From Pseudomonas costantinii (lineage in GTDB: Bacteria; Pseudomonadota; Gammaproteobacteria; Pseudomonadales; Pseudomonadaceae): 64,000 nt of DNA. The notes beneath the pieces are model-generated. The model was not told the origin of the DNA. It was given only the letters and a program-made list of their open reading frames with translations, and made no database searches. Each line of letters starts with the position of its first letter. The first letter of the stretch is position 1. Positions 20,989 to 30,612 of the stretch are shown here, piece by piece. The position numbers and the translations under genes were made by a program. The stretch lies in NCBI RefSeq assembly GCF_001870435.1, contig NZ_MDDR01000057.1:1-64000 (forward strand). Reading direction: 5' to 3'.

Positions 20989-22434
20989 TTACTGCTCCTT
21001 GGTTTCAATACTGTTCGACGCGGACAATTGGGCCACGCTCCATCCGCCGCCCAGCGCCTTGATCAAGCCCACATTAGCGCTCAATTGCTGGGTTTGCAGT
21101 TGCAATACCGCACGCTTGGCTTCCAGCGCCGCCACTTGGGCGGTCACTACGTCGAGATAAGCCACGGCGCCCTGGCGATAACGCGACGTTGACAGGTCCT
21201 CGGCGTATTGCGCGGCAGCCGCTGCGTCACGCTGATCATCCAGGGCGCTGCCCAGGCCTACTATCTGCGAGAGATTGTCTTCCACCTGCTCAAACGCACC
21301 CAACACCACGCCACGGTATTTAGCGGCCGCCTCGTCAGTGGCAGCCTTGGCGATATCCACCCGGGCCTGGCGCGCACCGCCGTCAAACAGGGTGCCCACC
21401 AACGAAGGGCCGATGGCCCAGAACAGGTTCGGTGCGCTCAGCAAGCGGGCGAATTCATCACTCTGATAGCCGCCCTGGGCACTCAAGGTGATCTGCGGGA
21501 ACCACGCGGCTTTCGCCACGCCGATACGTGCATTGGCGGCGGCGATACGGCGTTCGGCGGCGGCGATGTCCGGTCGGCGCTGCAACAGGGTTGAAGGCAC
21601 ACCCGTCGGCACCGTCGGCAAGGCAATCGGCGCCACATTCACGGCGACGGTATAGGTCGACGCCGACTCACCCAGCATCGCCGCGATTGAATGCTCCAGC
21701 ACCGCCCGTTGCACCTGGCTTTGGCTCAACTGCGACTTGACCGTCGACAATTGCGTGCGCGCCCGCGCCACATCGAGGCCGGAGACGATACCGCCGCCGT
21801 GCAAGCCTTCGGTCAGGCCCAGGGCCTTGGCATAAGCGTCGCGGGTCTGTTCCAGCAGTTGGTTCTGCCAGTCGATACCACGCAGGCGGATATAGCTGTC
21901 GGCCAACTGCGCTTGCAGGCTCAGGCGCACCGACGCCAGGTCAGCCTTGGCCGCCTCGGAATCGCTGGTACCGGCGGCAACGGTGTCACGCACGCGCCCC
22001 CACAGGTCAACTTCATAATCGACCTCCAAGCCCAACGTCGCGGAGTTGTAGACATCCGGTGAGGTGGCCGAACGCAACGGCTTGGTGTCCGACTGACGAA
22101 TGCGCTGACCGTTGCCGATGGCCGAGACCGTGGGGAACAACCCCGAGCGGGCCTGGGCCACATAACCTTGGGACTGCTGATAATGCGCGAGTGCCGCGCT
22201 CAGATCAGGGTTGTTTTTCAGCAACTGTTGTTGCATCGCGTCCAGTTGCGGGTCGTTGTAGATACGCCACCAACCGTCACGACTGGCTTGGTCGTCTGGC
22301 GCGCCGACGGTCCACGGGCCTTGGGTATGGAACTGCGCCGCTGTCGGTGTTTCAGGCACCTTGAGCGGCGGCGCGAGGGAGCACGCGCCCAGGCTCAAGG
22401 TGGCGATCAGCCCCAGTAGGGTGCGCTTAGCCAT
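20989..22434 (-). CDS. RND efflux outer-membrane factor (NodT/OprM-type lipoprotein)
   Basis: 481 residues from MAKRTLLGLIATLSLGACSLAPPL. The signal peptide ends in a lipobox (LGAC), so the protein is a lipid-anchored outer-membrane channel. Two OEP repeats are visible, each with long helices, for example NPDLSAALAHYQQSQGYV and RPDIAAAERRIAAANARIG. It forms the trimeric TolC-like exit duct of the pump. The start overlaps the stop of the fusion-protein gene by 8 bases. The three pump genes run fusion protein, permease, outer-membrane factor by family, but in transcription order the permease comes first, then the fusion protein, then this gene. Confidence 0.92.
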   Translation of the reverse strand: MAKRTLLGLIATLSLGACSLAPPLKVPETPTAAQFHTQGPWTVGAPDDQASRDGWWRIYNDPQLDAMQQQLLKNNPDLSAALAHYQQSQGYVAQARSGLFPTVSAIGNGQRIRQSDTKPLRSATSPDVYNSATLGLEVDYEVDLWGRVRDTVAAGTSDSEAAKADLASVRLSLQAQLADSYIRLRGIDWQNQLLEQTRDAYAKALGLTEGLHGGGIVSGLDVARARTQLSTVKSQLSQSQVQRAVLEHSIAAMLGESASTYTVAVNVAPIALPTVPTGVPSTLLQRRPDIAAAERRIAAANARIGVAKAAWFPQITLSAQGGYQSDEFARLLSAPNLFWAIGPSLVGTLFDGGARQARVDIAKAATDEAAAKYRGVVLGAFEQVEDNLSQIVGLGSALDDQRDAAAAAQYAEDLSTSRYRQGAVAYLDVVTAQVAALEAKRAVLQLQTQQLSANVGLIKALGGGWSVAQLSASNSIETKEQ

Positions 22435-23596
22435 GGGGTTTGACCTCGGCTGAAGCGGCAGCCAATTGCACGGAGTCATCATCGACCAGGCCATCCGGCG
22501 GCGTATCGATCACGCGGTCACTGGCTTGCAGGCCGCTGGCGATTTCCACGCTGTCGCCAAAGTCGCGAGCAATGCTGATGGTCTTGAAGCGCACATGGTC
22601 GTTGCTGTCGAGGGTGGCGACGCGCATGCCGTGATCATCGAACACCAGCGCGCTGGACGGCACTCGCAGTACATCAGCCTGTACCGGCAGGTCGAACTGC
22701 ACACTGGTGTAGCCGCCCGGCAGCAGGCGGCCGCCCGGGTTGTCAACCAGCAGTTGCACCAAGGTGCTGCCGGAGGCGGCGTTGACCGCGTCGGCGGTGG
22801 CGATCACCTTGCCGGTGAAGGTTTCGCCGCGATATTCCGGCACGCTGAGGCGTGCGGTGGTGCCTTCGCGGATCTGCGGCGAGAAAGTCTGCGGCACCTG
22901 CACATACACGCGCAGGCGGCTGACGTCGGCCACCGCAAACAGTTCTTTGCCGGCCGTGCCACCGGCGCTGATCAGCGCGCCCACGTCGGTGCTGCGTGCG
23001 GTGACCACACCGGCAAACGGCGCGACCAGATGCTGGAAGCCCTTGGTCGCCACCAGTTGCTCGACATTGGCTTTGGCCGCCGCGACTTTGGCCTGCTTGG
23101 CGGTCAGGTCGCCGGTGCGTTCATCCACGTCCTGGCGTGACACCGAGTCGTTCGCCAGCATCGCCTGCCAGCGCTTGGCGGTGGTTTCAGCCAGATGCGC
23201 ATCGGCCTGGGCCGAGGCCAGGGTGGCACGGGCTTGCAGCAATTGCTGGTCGAGTTCCGGGGTATCGATTTCCGCCAGCACTTGCCCGGCTTTGACGCGA
23301 GTACCGATGTCGACATTCCAGGATTTCAGGTAGCCATTAACCCGGGCAAAGATCGACGCACGGGAATAGGCCTCCATACGCCCCGGCAAGTTGAGCACCG
23401 GGCCTTGGGCTTGCACCACCGGCTTGATCAGCTTGACGCTGGGCAGCGCCTGGGCATCGGTCCAGGTCTTGAGGTCACGGGATTCGCTGGCGCGCACACC
23501 GATGCCGACACCGACGATAACCACCACAACCACCCCGCCCACAATCAACCACAGCAGACCACGGGAAGACTTCGGTTTAGCAATAGAATCGGACAT
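22427..23596 (-). CDS. RND efflux periplasmic adaptor (HlyD/membrane fusion protein)
   Basis: 389 residues from MSDSIAKPKSSRGLLWLIVGG, with an N-terminal membrane anchor at about 14-33. A biotinyl-lipoyl-like half (GRMEAYSRASIFARVNGYLKSWNVDIGTRVKAGQVLAEIDTPELDQQL) is followed by a coiled-coil hairpin and the returning lipoyl half (KGFQHLVAPFAGVVTARSTDVGALI), then beta-barrel and membrane-proximal domains. It links the inner-membrane permease to the outer-membrane channel. One base separates it from the permease stop, and it overlaps the next gene by 8 bases, so the operon is tightly coupled. Confidence 0.93.
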   Translation of the reverse strand: MSDSIAKPKSSRGLLWLIVGGVVVVVIVGVGIGVRASESRDLKTWTDAQALPSVKLIKPVVQAQGPVLNLPGRMEAYSRASIFARVNGYLKSWNVDIGTRVKAGQVLAEIDTPELDQQLLQARATLASAQADAHLAETTAKRWQAMLANDSVSRQDVDERTGDLTAKQAKVAAAKANVEQLVATKGFQHLVAPFAGVVTARSTDVGALISAGGTAGKELFAVADVSRLRVYVQVPQTFSPQIREGTTARLSVPEYRGETFTGKVIATADAVNAASGSTLVQLLVDNPGGRLLPGGYTSVQFDLPVQADVLRVPSSALVFDDHGMRVATLDSNDHVRFKTISIARDFGDSVEIASGLQASDRVIDTPPDGLVDDDSVQLAAASAEVKPHG

Positions 23597-23597
23597 G

Positions 23598-26500
23598 TCA
23601 AACCCCTTGGGAAACGGTGGTCGCACGCGTGGCGTGCTGGCGACGCCCGTGGACAAGACTGAAAATCAACGGAACCAAAATCAACGTAGCGATGGTGGCA
23701 AAGGCCAGGCCGCCGATCACCGCACGGCCGAGCGGCGCGTTCTGCTCACCACCCTCCCCCAGGCCCAAGGCCATGGGCGCCATGCCGATGATCATCGAGA
23801 TGGCGGTCATCAACACCGGCCGCAATCGCGTGAAGCCGGCCTCAAGCGCAGCCTGTATCGCATCGCCATGCACCGCCAGGCGTTCACGACAGAAACTCAC
23901 TACCAGGATCGCGTTGGCGGTGGCCACACCCATGCACATGATCGCCCCCGTCAGCGCCGGGACCGACAGCGGCGTGTGGGTGACAAACAGCATCCACACA
24001 ATGCCCGCCAATGCCGCCGGCAACGCGGTGATGATCACGAACGGGTCGCTCCAGGATTGGAAGTTGACCACGATCAACAGGTAGATCAGCACCACGGCTC
24101 CGAGCAAGCCGAACAGCAAACCGCTGAACGCTGCGTTCATGGTTTGCACCTGCCCCTGCAATATCACTTTGGAACCGGTCGGCACTTCACCGGCGTGGGC
24201 CGCGATGATCTTCTTGATATCGGCGGCAACGCCTCCGAGGTCACGGTCCTGGATCGCGGTCAGCACTTCGACCACCGGTTGAATATCCGATTGGGTAATC
24301 ACCGAGTTGCTGTGGCTGCGCTGGATATTCGCCAGGCCGCCCAGGGTCTGGTCGGTGGCCGCGCCGTTGCTGCCGCTCAAGGGCAGGCTGTGCAGTGCCG
24401 CCAGGCTTTCGAGGCTGTACTGCGGGGTTTGCATGACGATCGGGTAGGAGATGCCGTTAGCCGGGTTCAACCAGAAGGTCGGCGCCACCTGGCTGGAGCC
24501 GGCGAGGTTGACCACCAGGCTGTTGGTGACATCGCGCTCGGTCAGGCCCACCAACTGCGCACGGGTACGGTCCACGTCAATATTGAACGTCGGCAATTGC
24601 CGCGATTGCTGGATACGCGCATCCACCACGCCCGGCACCCGACGAATATCACGCAGCAACGCGCTGGCGTAGGTGTAATTACCCGCCAGGTTATTACCGG
24701 TGATTTGCAGGTCAATCGGCGCTGAAGAGCCGAAGTTGAGGATCTGCCCGACAATGTCCGAGGCTGGGAACGAGAACACCGCGCTAGGGAATTCCCGTGG
24801 CAGCGTTTCGCGCAATTCGCGCATGTACTCCGCCGTCGGGCGGTGGCCCTCATTCAGGCTGATCTGGATGTCGCTGTCTTGGGAACCCACGGTGCCGGTG
24901 TTGTTGTACACCACGTTGATACCGCTGATGGACAGGCCGATGTTGTCGACCAATGCCTTGAGTTCCTGGGCCGGGATTTTGCGGCGGATCGCGTTTTCGA
25001 TGTCGGCAATCAGGTGTGCGTTGCTTTCCACCCGTGTGCCCACCGGGGCGCGCACGTGCAGCAGGATCAACCCGGAGTCGACCTCGGGGAAGAAGTTGCT
25101 CCCAAGGAAGGGCACCAAGGCAAACGACACCGCGACGAACGCCAGCAGGCCGATCACCACCGTGCGGCGATGATGCAAGGCGCTCTCCAAGACCGCGTGG
25201 TAACGCTCGCGGAAGGCCTCAAAACGCCGTTCGAAACCGCGCTGGAAATTCACCAGTGGATTACGTGACGGCGCATGCCCGTCCTCGCCCTGCACATGGG
25301 GCTTGAGCAAGTAATTGGCGAGGGTCGGTACCAACGTCCGCGACAGAATGAACGAGGCGATCATTGCAAAAATCACCGCTTCGGCCATCGGCACGAACAG
25401 AAAGCGCGCCACGCCGTCGAGGAAGAACATCGGCACAAACACGATACAGATACACAGCAGCGACACGAACGCCGGGGTGACGATTTGCGCGGCGCCGTCG
25501 AGGATCGCCGTCTCCACCGGCTTGCCCTGCTCCAGGTGCCAGTTGATGTTTTCGATGGTCACCGTGGCGTCATCCACCAGGATCCCCACCGCCAGCGCCA
25601 GGCCGCCGAGGGTCATGATATTAAGGGTTTCACCGAGGGCCGACAGCGTGGCAATCGACGCCAGGATCGCCAGCGGAATCGACGTAGCGATGATCACCGT
25701 CGAACGCCAACTGCCCAGGAACAACAGGATCATCAGGCTGGTCAGCACCGCCGCGATCAGGCCTTCACGGGCCACGCCGCTGATGGCCGAGCGCACGAAC
25801 AGCGACTGGTCGCCGATCAGGTCGATATTCAGGTTGGGCGGCAGCGCGGCTTTGTTGTCCGCCAGCTTTTCCTTGACCCCGGCGATCACGCCGAGGGTGG
25901 ACGCCGAACCGGTCTTGAGCACCGTCAGCAGCACCGAGCGGTTGCCGTTTACGTGCACGATGTTGGTTTGCGGCGGGTTGCCGTCGCGTACCGTGGCCAC
26001 ATCGCGGATCAGCACCGTGGTGCCGTCGGCGGTCTTGATCGGCAGGTTTTCCAGGTCATGGAAATCCGACGGGGAGTTGTTCAACTGTAGGTTGAACTCG
26101 TAGCTGCCGATCTTCTGCGTGCCCACTGGGGTGATCAGGTTCTGGGTGGCCAGGGCGTTGGCGACGTCCTGCGCCGACAAGCCACGGGCCTGCATGCGCG
26201 CCGAATCGAGGTCGATCTGCACCTGGCGGCTCTTGCCGCCAAACGGGTATGGCAGGGCCGCGCCGGGCACGGTGGTGAGCATCAGGCGCACGGAGTTGAT
26301 GCCGATATCGCCAAGCTGCTGCTCGCTCAGGCCAGGGCCCGACAAGGCCAATTGCACGATGGGCACGGTGGAGGCGCTGTAGTTGAGGACCAGCGGCGGC
26401 ACCGTGCCGGGCGGCAGTTGGCGCAGGATCGCCTGGGACACCGAGGTCACCTGGGCGTTGGCCGTACTGATGTTGACCCCAGGCTGGAAGAAGATCTTCA

Positions 26501-26777
26501 CAATCCCGTAGCCATTCATCGACTGCGCTTCGATATGCCGGATGTCGTTCACGGTGGTGGTCAGCACCCGCTCGAACGGCGAGGTGATACGGCCAGCCAT
26601 CTGGTCCGGTGGCAAACCGGTGTACTGCCAGATCACCGCAATCACCGGGATACGGATTTCCGGGAAAATGTCCGTCGGCGTTCGCCAGGCCGCCAGCGGG
26701 CCGATAATCAGAATGAAGATGGCCAATACCAGAAAGGTATAGGGGCGGCGCAATGCGATGCGCACGAGGCTCAGCAT
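23598..26777 (-). CDS. RND family efflux permease (AcrB/MdtC-like)
   Basis: 1059 residues, the standard length for a hydrophobe/amphiphile RND pump subunit. One N-terminal membrane helix precedes a large periplasmic loop, then helices 2-6, a second loop and helices 8-12. Family motifs include GLALAVGILVDDATVTIENI, with the paired Asp residues of the proton relay in helix 4, and the internal duplication around VNFQSWSDPFVIITALPAALAG. It exports amphiphilic compounds by H+ antiport. It is the first gene of the operon, divergent from a MarR regulator over a palindromic operator, which suggests drug- or phenolic-induced derepression. The substrate is unknown. Confidence 0.93.
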   Translation of the reverse strand: MLSLVRIALRRPYTFLVLAIFILIIGPLAAWRTPTDIFPEIRIPVIAVIWQYTGLPPDQMAGRITSPFERVLTTTVNDIRHIEAQSMNGYGIVKIFFQPGVNISTANAQVTSVSQAILRQLPPGTVPPLVLNYSASTVPIVQLALSGPGLSEQQLGDIGINSVRLMLTTVPGAALPYPFGGKSRQVQIDLDSARMQARGLSAQDVANALATQNLITPVGTQKIGSYEFNLQLNNSPSDFHDLENLPIKTADGTTVLIRDVATVRDGNPPQTNIVHVNGNRSVLLTVLKTGSASTLGVIAGVKEKLADNKAALPPNLNIDLIGDQSLFVRSAISGVAREGLIAAVLTSLMILLFLGSWRSTVIIATSIPLAILASIATLSALGETLNIMTLGGLALAVGILVDDATVTIENINWHLEQGKPVETAILDGAAQIVTPAFVSLLCICIVFVPMFFLDGVARFLFVPMAEAVIFAMIASFILSRTLVPTLANYLLKPHVQGEDGHAPSRNPLVNFQRGFERRFEAFRERYHAVLESALHHRRTVVIGLLAFVAVSFALVPFLGSNFFPEVDSGLILLHVRAPVGTRVESNAHLIADIENAIRRKIPAQELKALVDNIGLSISGINVVYNNTGTVGSQDSDIQISLNEGHRPTAEYMRELRETLPREFPSAVFSFPASDIVGQILNFGSSAPIDLQITGNNLAGNYTYASALLRDIRRVPGVVDARIQQSRQLPTFNIDVDRTRAQLVGLTERDVTNSLVVNLAGSSQVAPTFWLNPANGISYPIVMQTPQYSLESLAALHSLPLSGSNGAATDQTLGGLANIQRSHSNSVITQSDIQPVVEVLTAIQDRDLGGVAADIKKIIAAHAGEVPTGSKVILQGQVQTMNAAFSGLLFGLLGAVVLIYLLIVVNFQSWSDPFVIITALPAALAGIVWMLFVTHTPLSVPALTGAIMCMGVATANAILVVSFCRERLAVHGDAIQAALEAGFTRLRPVLMTAISMIIGMAPMALGLGEGGEQNAPLGRAVIGGLAFATIATLILVPLIFSLVHGRRQHATRATTVSQGV

Positions 26778-26891
26778 AAGCGTTGATCCGGACAGGGGGT
26801 TGGACGTTCAAGCAGGCAGAGCCGTGCCGTTTTCCCGCCTCGCCCCATGCACTTCCTGGGGATTTTGCAACGACATCCGGGTCACAAAGAG

Positions 26892-26932
26892 GCATACGCC
26901 ACGATATCGAATTTAGTGGCGTACGCAACTAA
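26892..26932. promoter_or_regulatory. Operator-like palindromes between the RND operon and marR
   Basis: TTAGTGGCGTACGCAACTAA (26913-26932) is palindromic at 18 of 20 positions. A further GCATACGCCAC at 26892-26902 is nearly the inverse of GTGGCGTACGC at 26917-26927, so there are at least three related half-sites. The position in the 276-base divergent gap fits a MarR-family repressor site controlling the pump. The rest of the gap shows no gene. Confidence 0.6.
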
Positions 26933-27053
26933 TTTGTTTCAAGCTGTCTCAGTCTTCATCTAGAAGGTCATTTTCGGTCTGAAAGGCCTTGTCCTGAAGG
27001 GGCTCGCAGGCATAATCGCCCGCGCCGAGTTTTGTATCAGAGAGTATCTACCC

Positions 27054-27524
27054 TTGAAATCTGCCCCGCCTTGCTCCGAGAGCCCCAGCGCCTGCGTAAA
27101 CGGTGCCGTACGCCGCACCTCCCGCCGTCTGGCCCAGATCTATGACGAGGCATTCGCGCCCTGCGGCCTGAAAGCCACCCAATACGCAGTGCTCAACCAG
27201 ATTTCCAAGGCCGGCACACCGAAGATGGGCGAACTGGCGCAAACCCTGGTGATGGATCTGTCCGCCCTCGGCCACACGCTCAAGCCGCTGGTGCGCGATG
27301 GCTTGGTGGAACTGCGGGTGGACGAACTCGACCGCCGAACCCGCCGCGTGCTGCTGACCGAAGTCGGCGTGCAGACCCATGCGACGGCCAGGGGTATTTC
27401 GGTGCAGATGGCCGAGCGCTTTGATCAAGCATTCGGCCGTGAAGCGGCGGCACAGCTGCGCCAGACCCTGGACTTTATCGCCTCAGACGAATTTGCCCGC
27501 ACACTCTTGGCCAAGGATGACTAA
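27054..27524 (+). CDS. MarR family transcriptional regulator
   Basis: 156 residues using a TTG start at 27054, the most upstream start compatible with the frame; the true start could be slightly downstream. The winged-helix core is QYAVLNQISKAGTPKMGELAQTLVMDLSALGHTLKPLVRDGLVELRVDELDRRTRRVLLTEVG, around residues 45-105. The wing has the DRRTRRVLLT pattern typical of MarR proteins. Flanking helices form the dimer interface. It is divergent from the RND pump, with palindromes between, so it probably represses the pump and releases DNA on binding a small ligand. Its stop overlaps the agu2A'-like gene by 4 bases (convergent). Confidence 0.9.
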   Translation: MKSAPPCSESPSACVNGAVRRTSRRLAQIYDEAFAPCGLKATQYAVLNQISKAGTPKMGELAQTLVMDLSALGHTLKPLVRDGLVELRVDELDRRTRRVLLTEVGVQTHATARGISVQMAERFDQAFGREAAAQLRQTLDFIASDEFARTLLAKDD

Positions 27525-28621
27525 GCCATCGGTTGGTGATTGGTCACGCAGTGAATGCCACCGCCACCCGCCGCGATCGCGTCGATATTGAGCTGCACCA
27601 CCTTGCGGTTCGGATAGAGCTGCGACAACAGGTCGAACGCCTTGCGGTCCGCCACTGGGTCGCCGAACTCCGGTGCAATCACCGCGCCGTTGATCACGAA
27701 GTAATTGATATACCCAGCAGCGAAGTCGTCATTGCCTTTGCGGAACTTGCTTTTGCGCGGGCTCAGCGGTGGCGACACGGTGTGCACCTGCAACCGGCGG
27801 CCGTCGGCGTCGGTGGCGTTCTTGAGGATCTCAAGGTGCGCCAGGGTGACCTTGTGGTCGTAGGACTCGGGGTCGGTGTCTAGGTTAGCCAGCACCACGC
27901 CGGGCGACACGAAGCGCGCATAAAAGTCGACATGGGCATCGGTGATGTCCTTGCCCTTGATACCCGGCAGCCAGATGATCTTGCGCAAACCCAGGCGCTC
28001 CTTGAGTTCGGCCTCGACATCGGCCTTGCTCCAGTCGGGGTTACGGTTGCGGTTGATCCAGCTGCTCTCGGTCATGATGCCGGTGCCCAGGCCATCCACC
28101 TCGATCCCACCGCCCTCGCCTACCAGTTCGCTGCGGATATGCTTTGCGCCGGTTTCTTCGGCAATCTGGCCCGCCAGCAGGGCATCCTCTTCGTGCTGCT
28201 GCTTGTTGCCCCAGCCATTGAAGTTGAAGTCCACCGCGCCCAGACCGCCCGTGCCGTCGATGACGAAGTTGGCACCGGTGTCGCGCATCCAGATGTCGTC
28301 CAGCTCGGTTTCTACAAAGGTGATATTGCGTGTGCCGCAATGCTGCTCAGCCAGCGAGCGCTCGTCTTCACGGCAGAACACGGTAACCGGTTCATGCTCG
28401 GCAATCGCCCGGGCGATACGGCCGAGGGCGGCTTGTACGTCGGCGGTGAAGTCTTCCCAGATGGCGTCCTGGGCGCCAAAGGCGATAAAGGCCTGGCGAT
28501 GTTTTTCGCCCTCGTCGGGCATGTAGAAGCGACCGCTGACGGCCGCTCGTACGTGGGTGGTGATCAAGGTCATGGCGCAGACCACGCTGGCTTGTTTGAT
28601 GAAGGTTCGACGGGTTGGCAT
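27521..28621 (-). CDS. Tat-exported agmatine deiminase family protein (agu2A'-like)
   Basis: 366 residues. The N-terminus MPTRRTFIKQASVVCAMTLITTHVRA is a twin-arginine signal (RRTFIK), so the enzyme should be folded in the cytoplasm and exported to the periplasm. The rest is a peptidylarginine-deiminase-fold agmatine deiminase: DIWMRDTGANFV, NFNGWGNK, EGGGIEVDGLG, DAHVDFYARF and the C-terminal GGGGIHCVTNHQP with the nucleophile at about Cys358. It would hydrolyse agmatine to N-carbamoylputrescine and ammonia. It is the last gene of a four-gene operon whose order matches the agu2ABCA' operon described in P. aeruginosa PA14. Confidence 0.85.
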   Translation of the reverse strand: MPTRRTFIKQASVVCAMTLITTHVRAAVSGRFYMPDEGEKHRQAFIAFGAQDAIWEDFTADVQAALGRIARAIAEHEPVTVFCREDERSLAEQHCGTRNITFVETELDDIWMRDTGANFVIDGTGGLGAVDFNFNGWGNKQQHEEDALLAGQIAEETGAKHIRSELVGEGGGIEVDGLGTGIMTESSWINRNRNPDWSKADVEAELKERLGLRKIIWLPGIKGKDITDAHVDFYARFVSPGVVLANLDTDPESYDHKVTLAHLEILKNATDADGRRLQVHTVSPPLSPRKSKFRKGNDDFAAGYINYFVINGAVIAPEFGDPVADRKAFDLLSQLYPNRKVVQLNIDAIAAGGGGIHCVTNHQPMA

Positions 28622-28635
28622 GAAATCCTCTGCAC

Positions 28636-29718
28636 TTACTTGACGGTTGCTGTCTTGAATTTAGTCCACACGCGCATACGTGCACGCATATCGGCCTGGG
28701 AAATATCTTTGCCGGCAATCAGCCGATCAAAGGTAGCCGCATCCAGGTAGATGTCGGGGTTGTCGCGCATGCTCGCCTCCACGTCCGGTCGGGCCTTGGC
28801 ATTTGCCGTGGGGTAACCGGTGAAGTTGGTGATGGCGGCCATGTTCTGCGGGCGCATCACAAAGTTGATAAAGGCGTAGGCGTATTCCGGGTGCTGGGCG
28901 TCGACCGGTATCGCCATGGTGTCCATCCACACCGTCGTGCCTTCACGGGGAATGTGATAACCGAAGGTCACCGGTTTGCCGGCAGCATCGGCGGCGCGCT
29001 GGGCTTGGGTCATGTCGCCACTGTAGCCGAGGGACAGGCACAGGTTACCGTTGACCAGGTCGGTCACCGGTTGCGACTGGAACTTGCGGATGTACGGGCG
29101 CAGCTTGAGCAGCAAATCGCTGGCCGCCGCCAGGTCTTCGCGCTTGGCGCTGCGCGGGTCGCGGCCCAGGTAGTTGAGCACCACCGCCAGCACTTCATCC
29201 GGTGAATCGATCAGCGAAATACCGCAGTCGGCGAACTTGGCTGCCAGCTCCGGCTTGAACAGCAGGTCAAGACTGTTGACCGGCGCGTTCGGCAGACGCT
29301 GTTCAATCTGCTGGGTGTTGTAGGTCAAGCCGATAGTGCCCCAGGTGTAGGGCACCGTGGCCTTGTTCGAATTGACATAGTGGGTGCGCAGCTTCTGCAA
29401 GCCCGGCTCGATATCGCCCAGCGCGGTGAGCTTTGCAGGGTCCAGCGGTTGCAGGCTGCCTGCCCGCATCAAGCGCTCGGCCACGGTGTCGCCGGGGAAG
29501 ATCAGGTCGTAGCCGCTGCCGCCGGCCATCAACTTGGCTTCCAGGGTTTCACTGCCGTCCATCACGTCATAGATCACTTTGATGCCGGTTTCGGCGGTGA
29601 ATTTGGACAAGGTGTCGGCGGCGAAATAATCGGCCCAGTTGTACAGTTTCAAGGTTTTGTCATCGGCCGACGCGCAGACGCTGGTGAGGACCCATGCACA
29701 GCAAAGAAGTCGTTTCAT
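28636..29718 (-). CDS. Polyamine-type ABC transporter substrate-binding protein (PotF/agu2C-like)
   Basis: 360 residues from the ATG at 29718, which overlaps the stop of the amidohydrolase gene (ATGA). The signal peptide is MKRLLCCAWVLTSVCASA. The mature part begins KTLKLYNWADYFAADTLSKF, the typical opening of PotD/PotF spermidine/putrescine-binding proteins, with GYDLIFPGD and VPYTWGTIGLTYN further on. It should bind agmatine, carbamoylputrescine or another polyamine in the periplasm. No cognate permease or ATPase is in the window, so it must use a transporter encoded elsewhere or act as a sensor partner. Its position corresponds to agu2C. Confidence 0.87.
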   Translation of the reverse strand: MKRLLCCAWVLTSVCASADDKTLKLYNWADYFAADTLSKFTAETGIKVIYDVMDGSETLEAKLMAGGSGYDLIFPGDTVAERLMRAGSLQPLDPAKLTALGDIEPGLQKLRTHYVNSNKATVPYTWGTIGLTYNTQQIEQRLPNAPVNSLDLLFKPELAAKFADCGISLIDSPDEVLAVVLNYLGRDPRSAKREDLAAASDLLLKLRPYIRKFQSQPVTDLVNGNLCLSLGYSGDMTQAQRAADAAGKPVTFGYHIPREGTTVWMDTMAIPVDAQHPEYAYAFINFVMRPQNMAAITNFTGYPTANAKARPDVEASMRDNPDIYLDAATFDRLIAGKDISQADMRARMRVWTKFKTATVK

Positions 29719-30608
29719 GCCAAGGTCCTCGATTGACGCCCGTCCAGGGTCAAGAGGCCGCCGTACATTTCCGGGCGGCGGTCGCGGAAGATGCCCCACG
29801 TCAGGCGCTCTTCGCGCATGGCGGACAGGTCCAGGCTGTGCACGAGCACGCCGGTACTGTCGCGATCAGCCTCGGCCAGCAGCTTGCCTTTGTGGTTACA
29901 GATAAACGAGGAACCGTAGAAGTTCATTTGCAGGCTCGAATCGGTGGTCGCCACTTCACATCCGACGCGGTTGGCCGCCACCACCGGCAGGATGTTCGCC
30001 GCCGCGTGGCCACGCATGGTCATTTGCCAATGGTCGCGGGAGTCCAGGTTGGCACAGCCGGGTTCCGAGCCGATGGCCGTGGGAAACAGTAATACTTCAG
30101 CGCCTTGCAAGGCCAGGCAGCGCGCGGTTTCGGGGAACCACTGGTCCCAGCAGATGCCGATGCCGAGGCGCCCGAACGCGGTGTCCCAGACCCGAAAACC
30201 GGTGTCGCCGGGGCTGAAATATTCCTTCTCCTGGTAGCCGATAGCATTGGGAATATGGGTCTTGCGATACACGCCCAGCAATTGCCCGTCGGCATCGGCC
30301 ACGCTCAGGGAATTGAAGAACGCATTACCGGCTTTCTCAAACCAACTCAACGGCAGTACCACGCCCAATTCCTTTGCCAACGCGGCGAAGCGCTGGAGCA
30401 CGTGACTGTGCTGATATTCCTCGGCCAGCGCCAAATGCTTGTGGTGCTGTTCGATGCAGAAATACGGCGTGGCGAACAGCTCTTGCAGCAGAATCACCTG
30501 GGCGCCCTTCGCCGCCGCCTCCCGCACCAGTTGCTCGGCACGGTCGAGGTTGCCCGGCAAATCCCAGGTGCAGGGCATCTGGGTGGTAGCAATCGTTAAT
30601 ACGGTCAT
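29715..30608 (-). CDS. N-carbamoylputrescine amidohydrolase (agu2B-like)
   Basis: 297 residues of the nitrilase superfamily, matching the usual length of AguB. The catalytic triad is visible: Glu43 in LLQELF, Lys116 in YRKTHIP and Cys153 in GICWDQWFPE. It cleaves N-carbamoylputrescine to putrescine, CO2 and ammonia, the second step of agmatine catabolism, in the cytoplasm. It lies 4 bases after the deiminase gene and overlaps the binding-protein gene by 4 bases, so the operon is translationally coupled. Confidence 0.92.
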   Translation of the reverse strand: MTVLTIATTQMPCTWDLPGNLDRAEQLVREAAAKGAQVILLQELFATPYFCIEQHHKHLALAEEYQHSHVLQRFAALAKELGVVLPLSWFEKAGNAFFNSLSVADADGQLLGVYRKTHIPNAIGYQEKEYFSPGDTGFRVWDTAFGRLGIGICWDQWFPETARCLALQGAEVLLFPTAIGSEPGCANLDSRDHWQMTMRGHAAANILPVVAANRVGCEVATTDSSLQMNFYGSSFICNHKGKLLAEADRDSTGVLVHSLDLSAMREERLTWGIFRDRRPEMYGGLLTLDGRQSRTLA

Positions 30609-30612
30609 GGCA

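Noticed and set aside
23391..24725. 444-codon plus-strand open frame across the adaptor and permease genes
   Set aside because: Low-complexity His/Arg/Gln-rich shadow translation opposite the RND genes.
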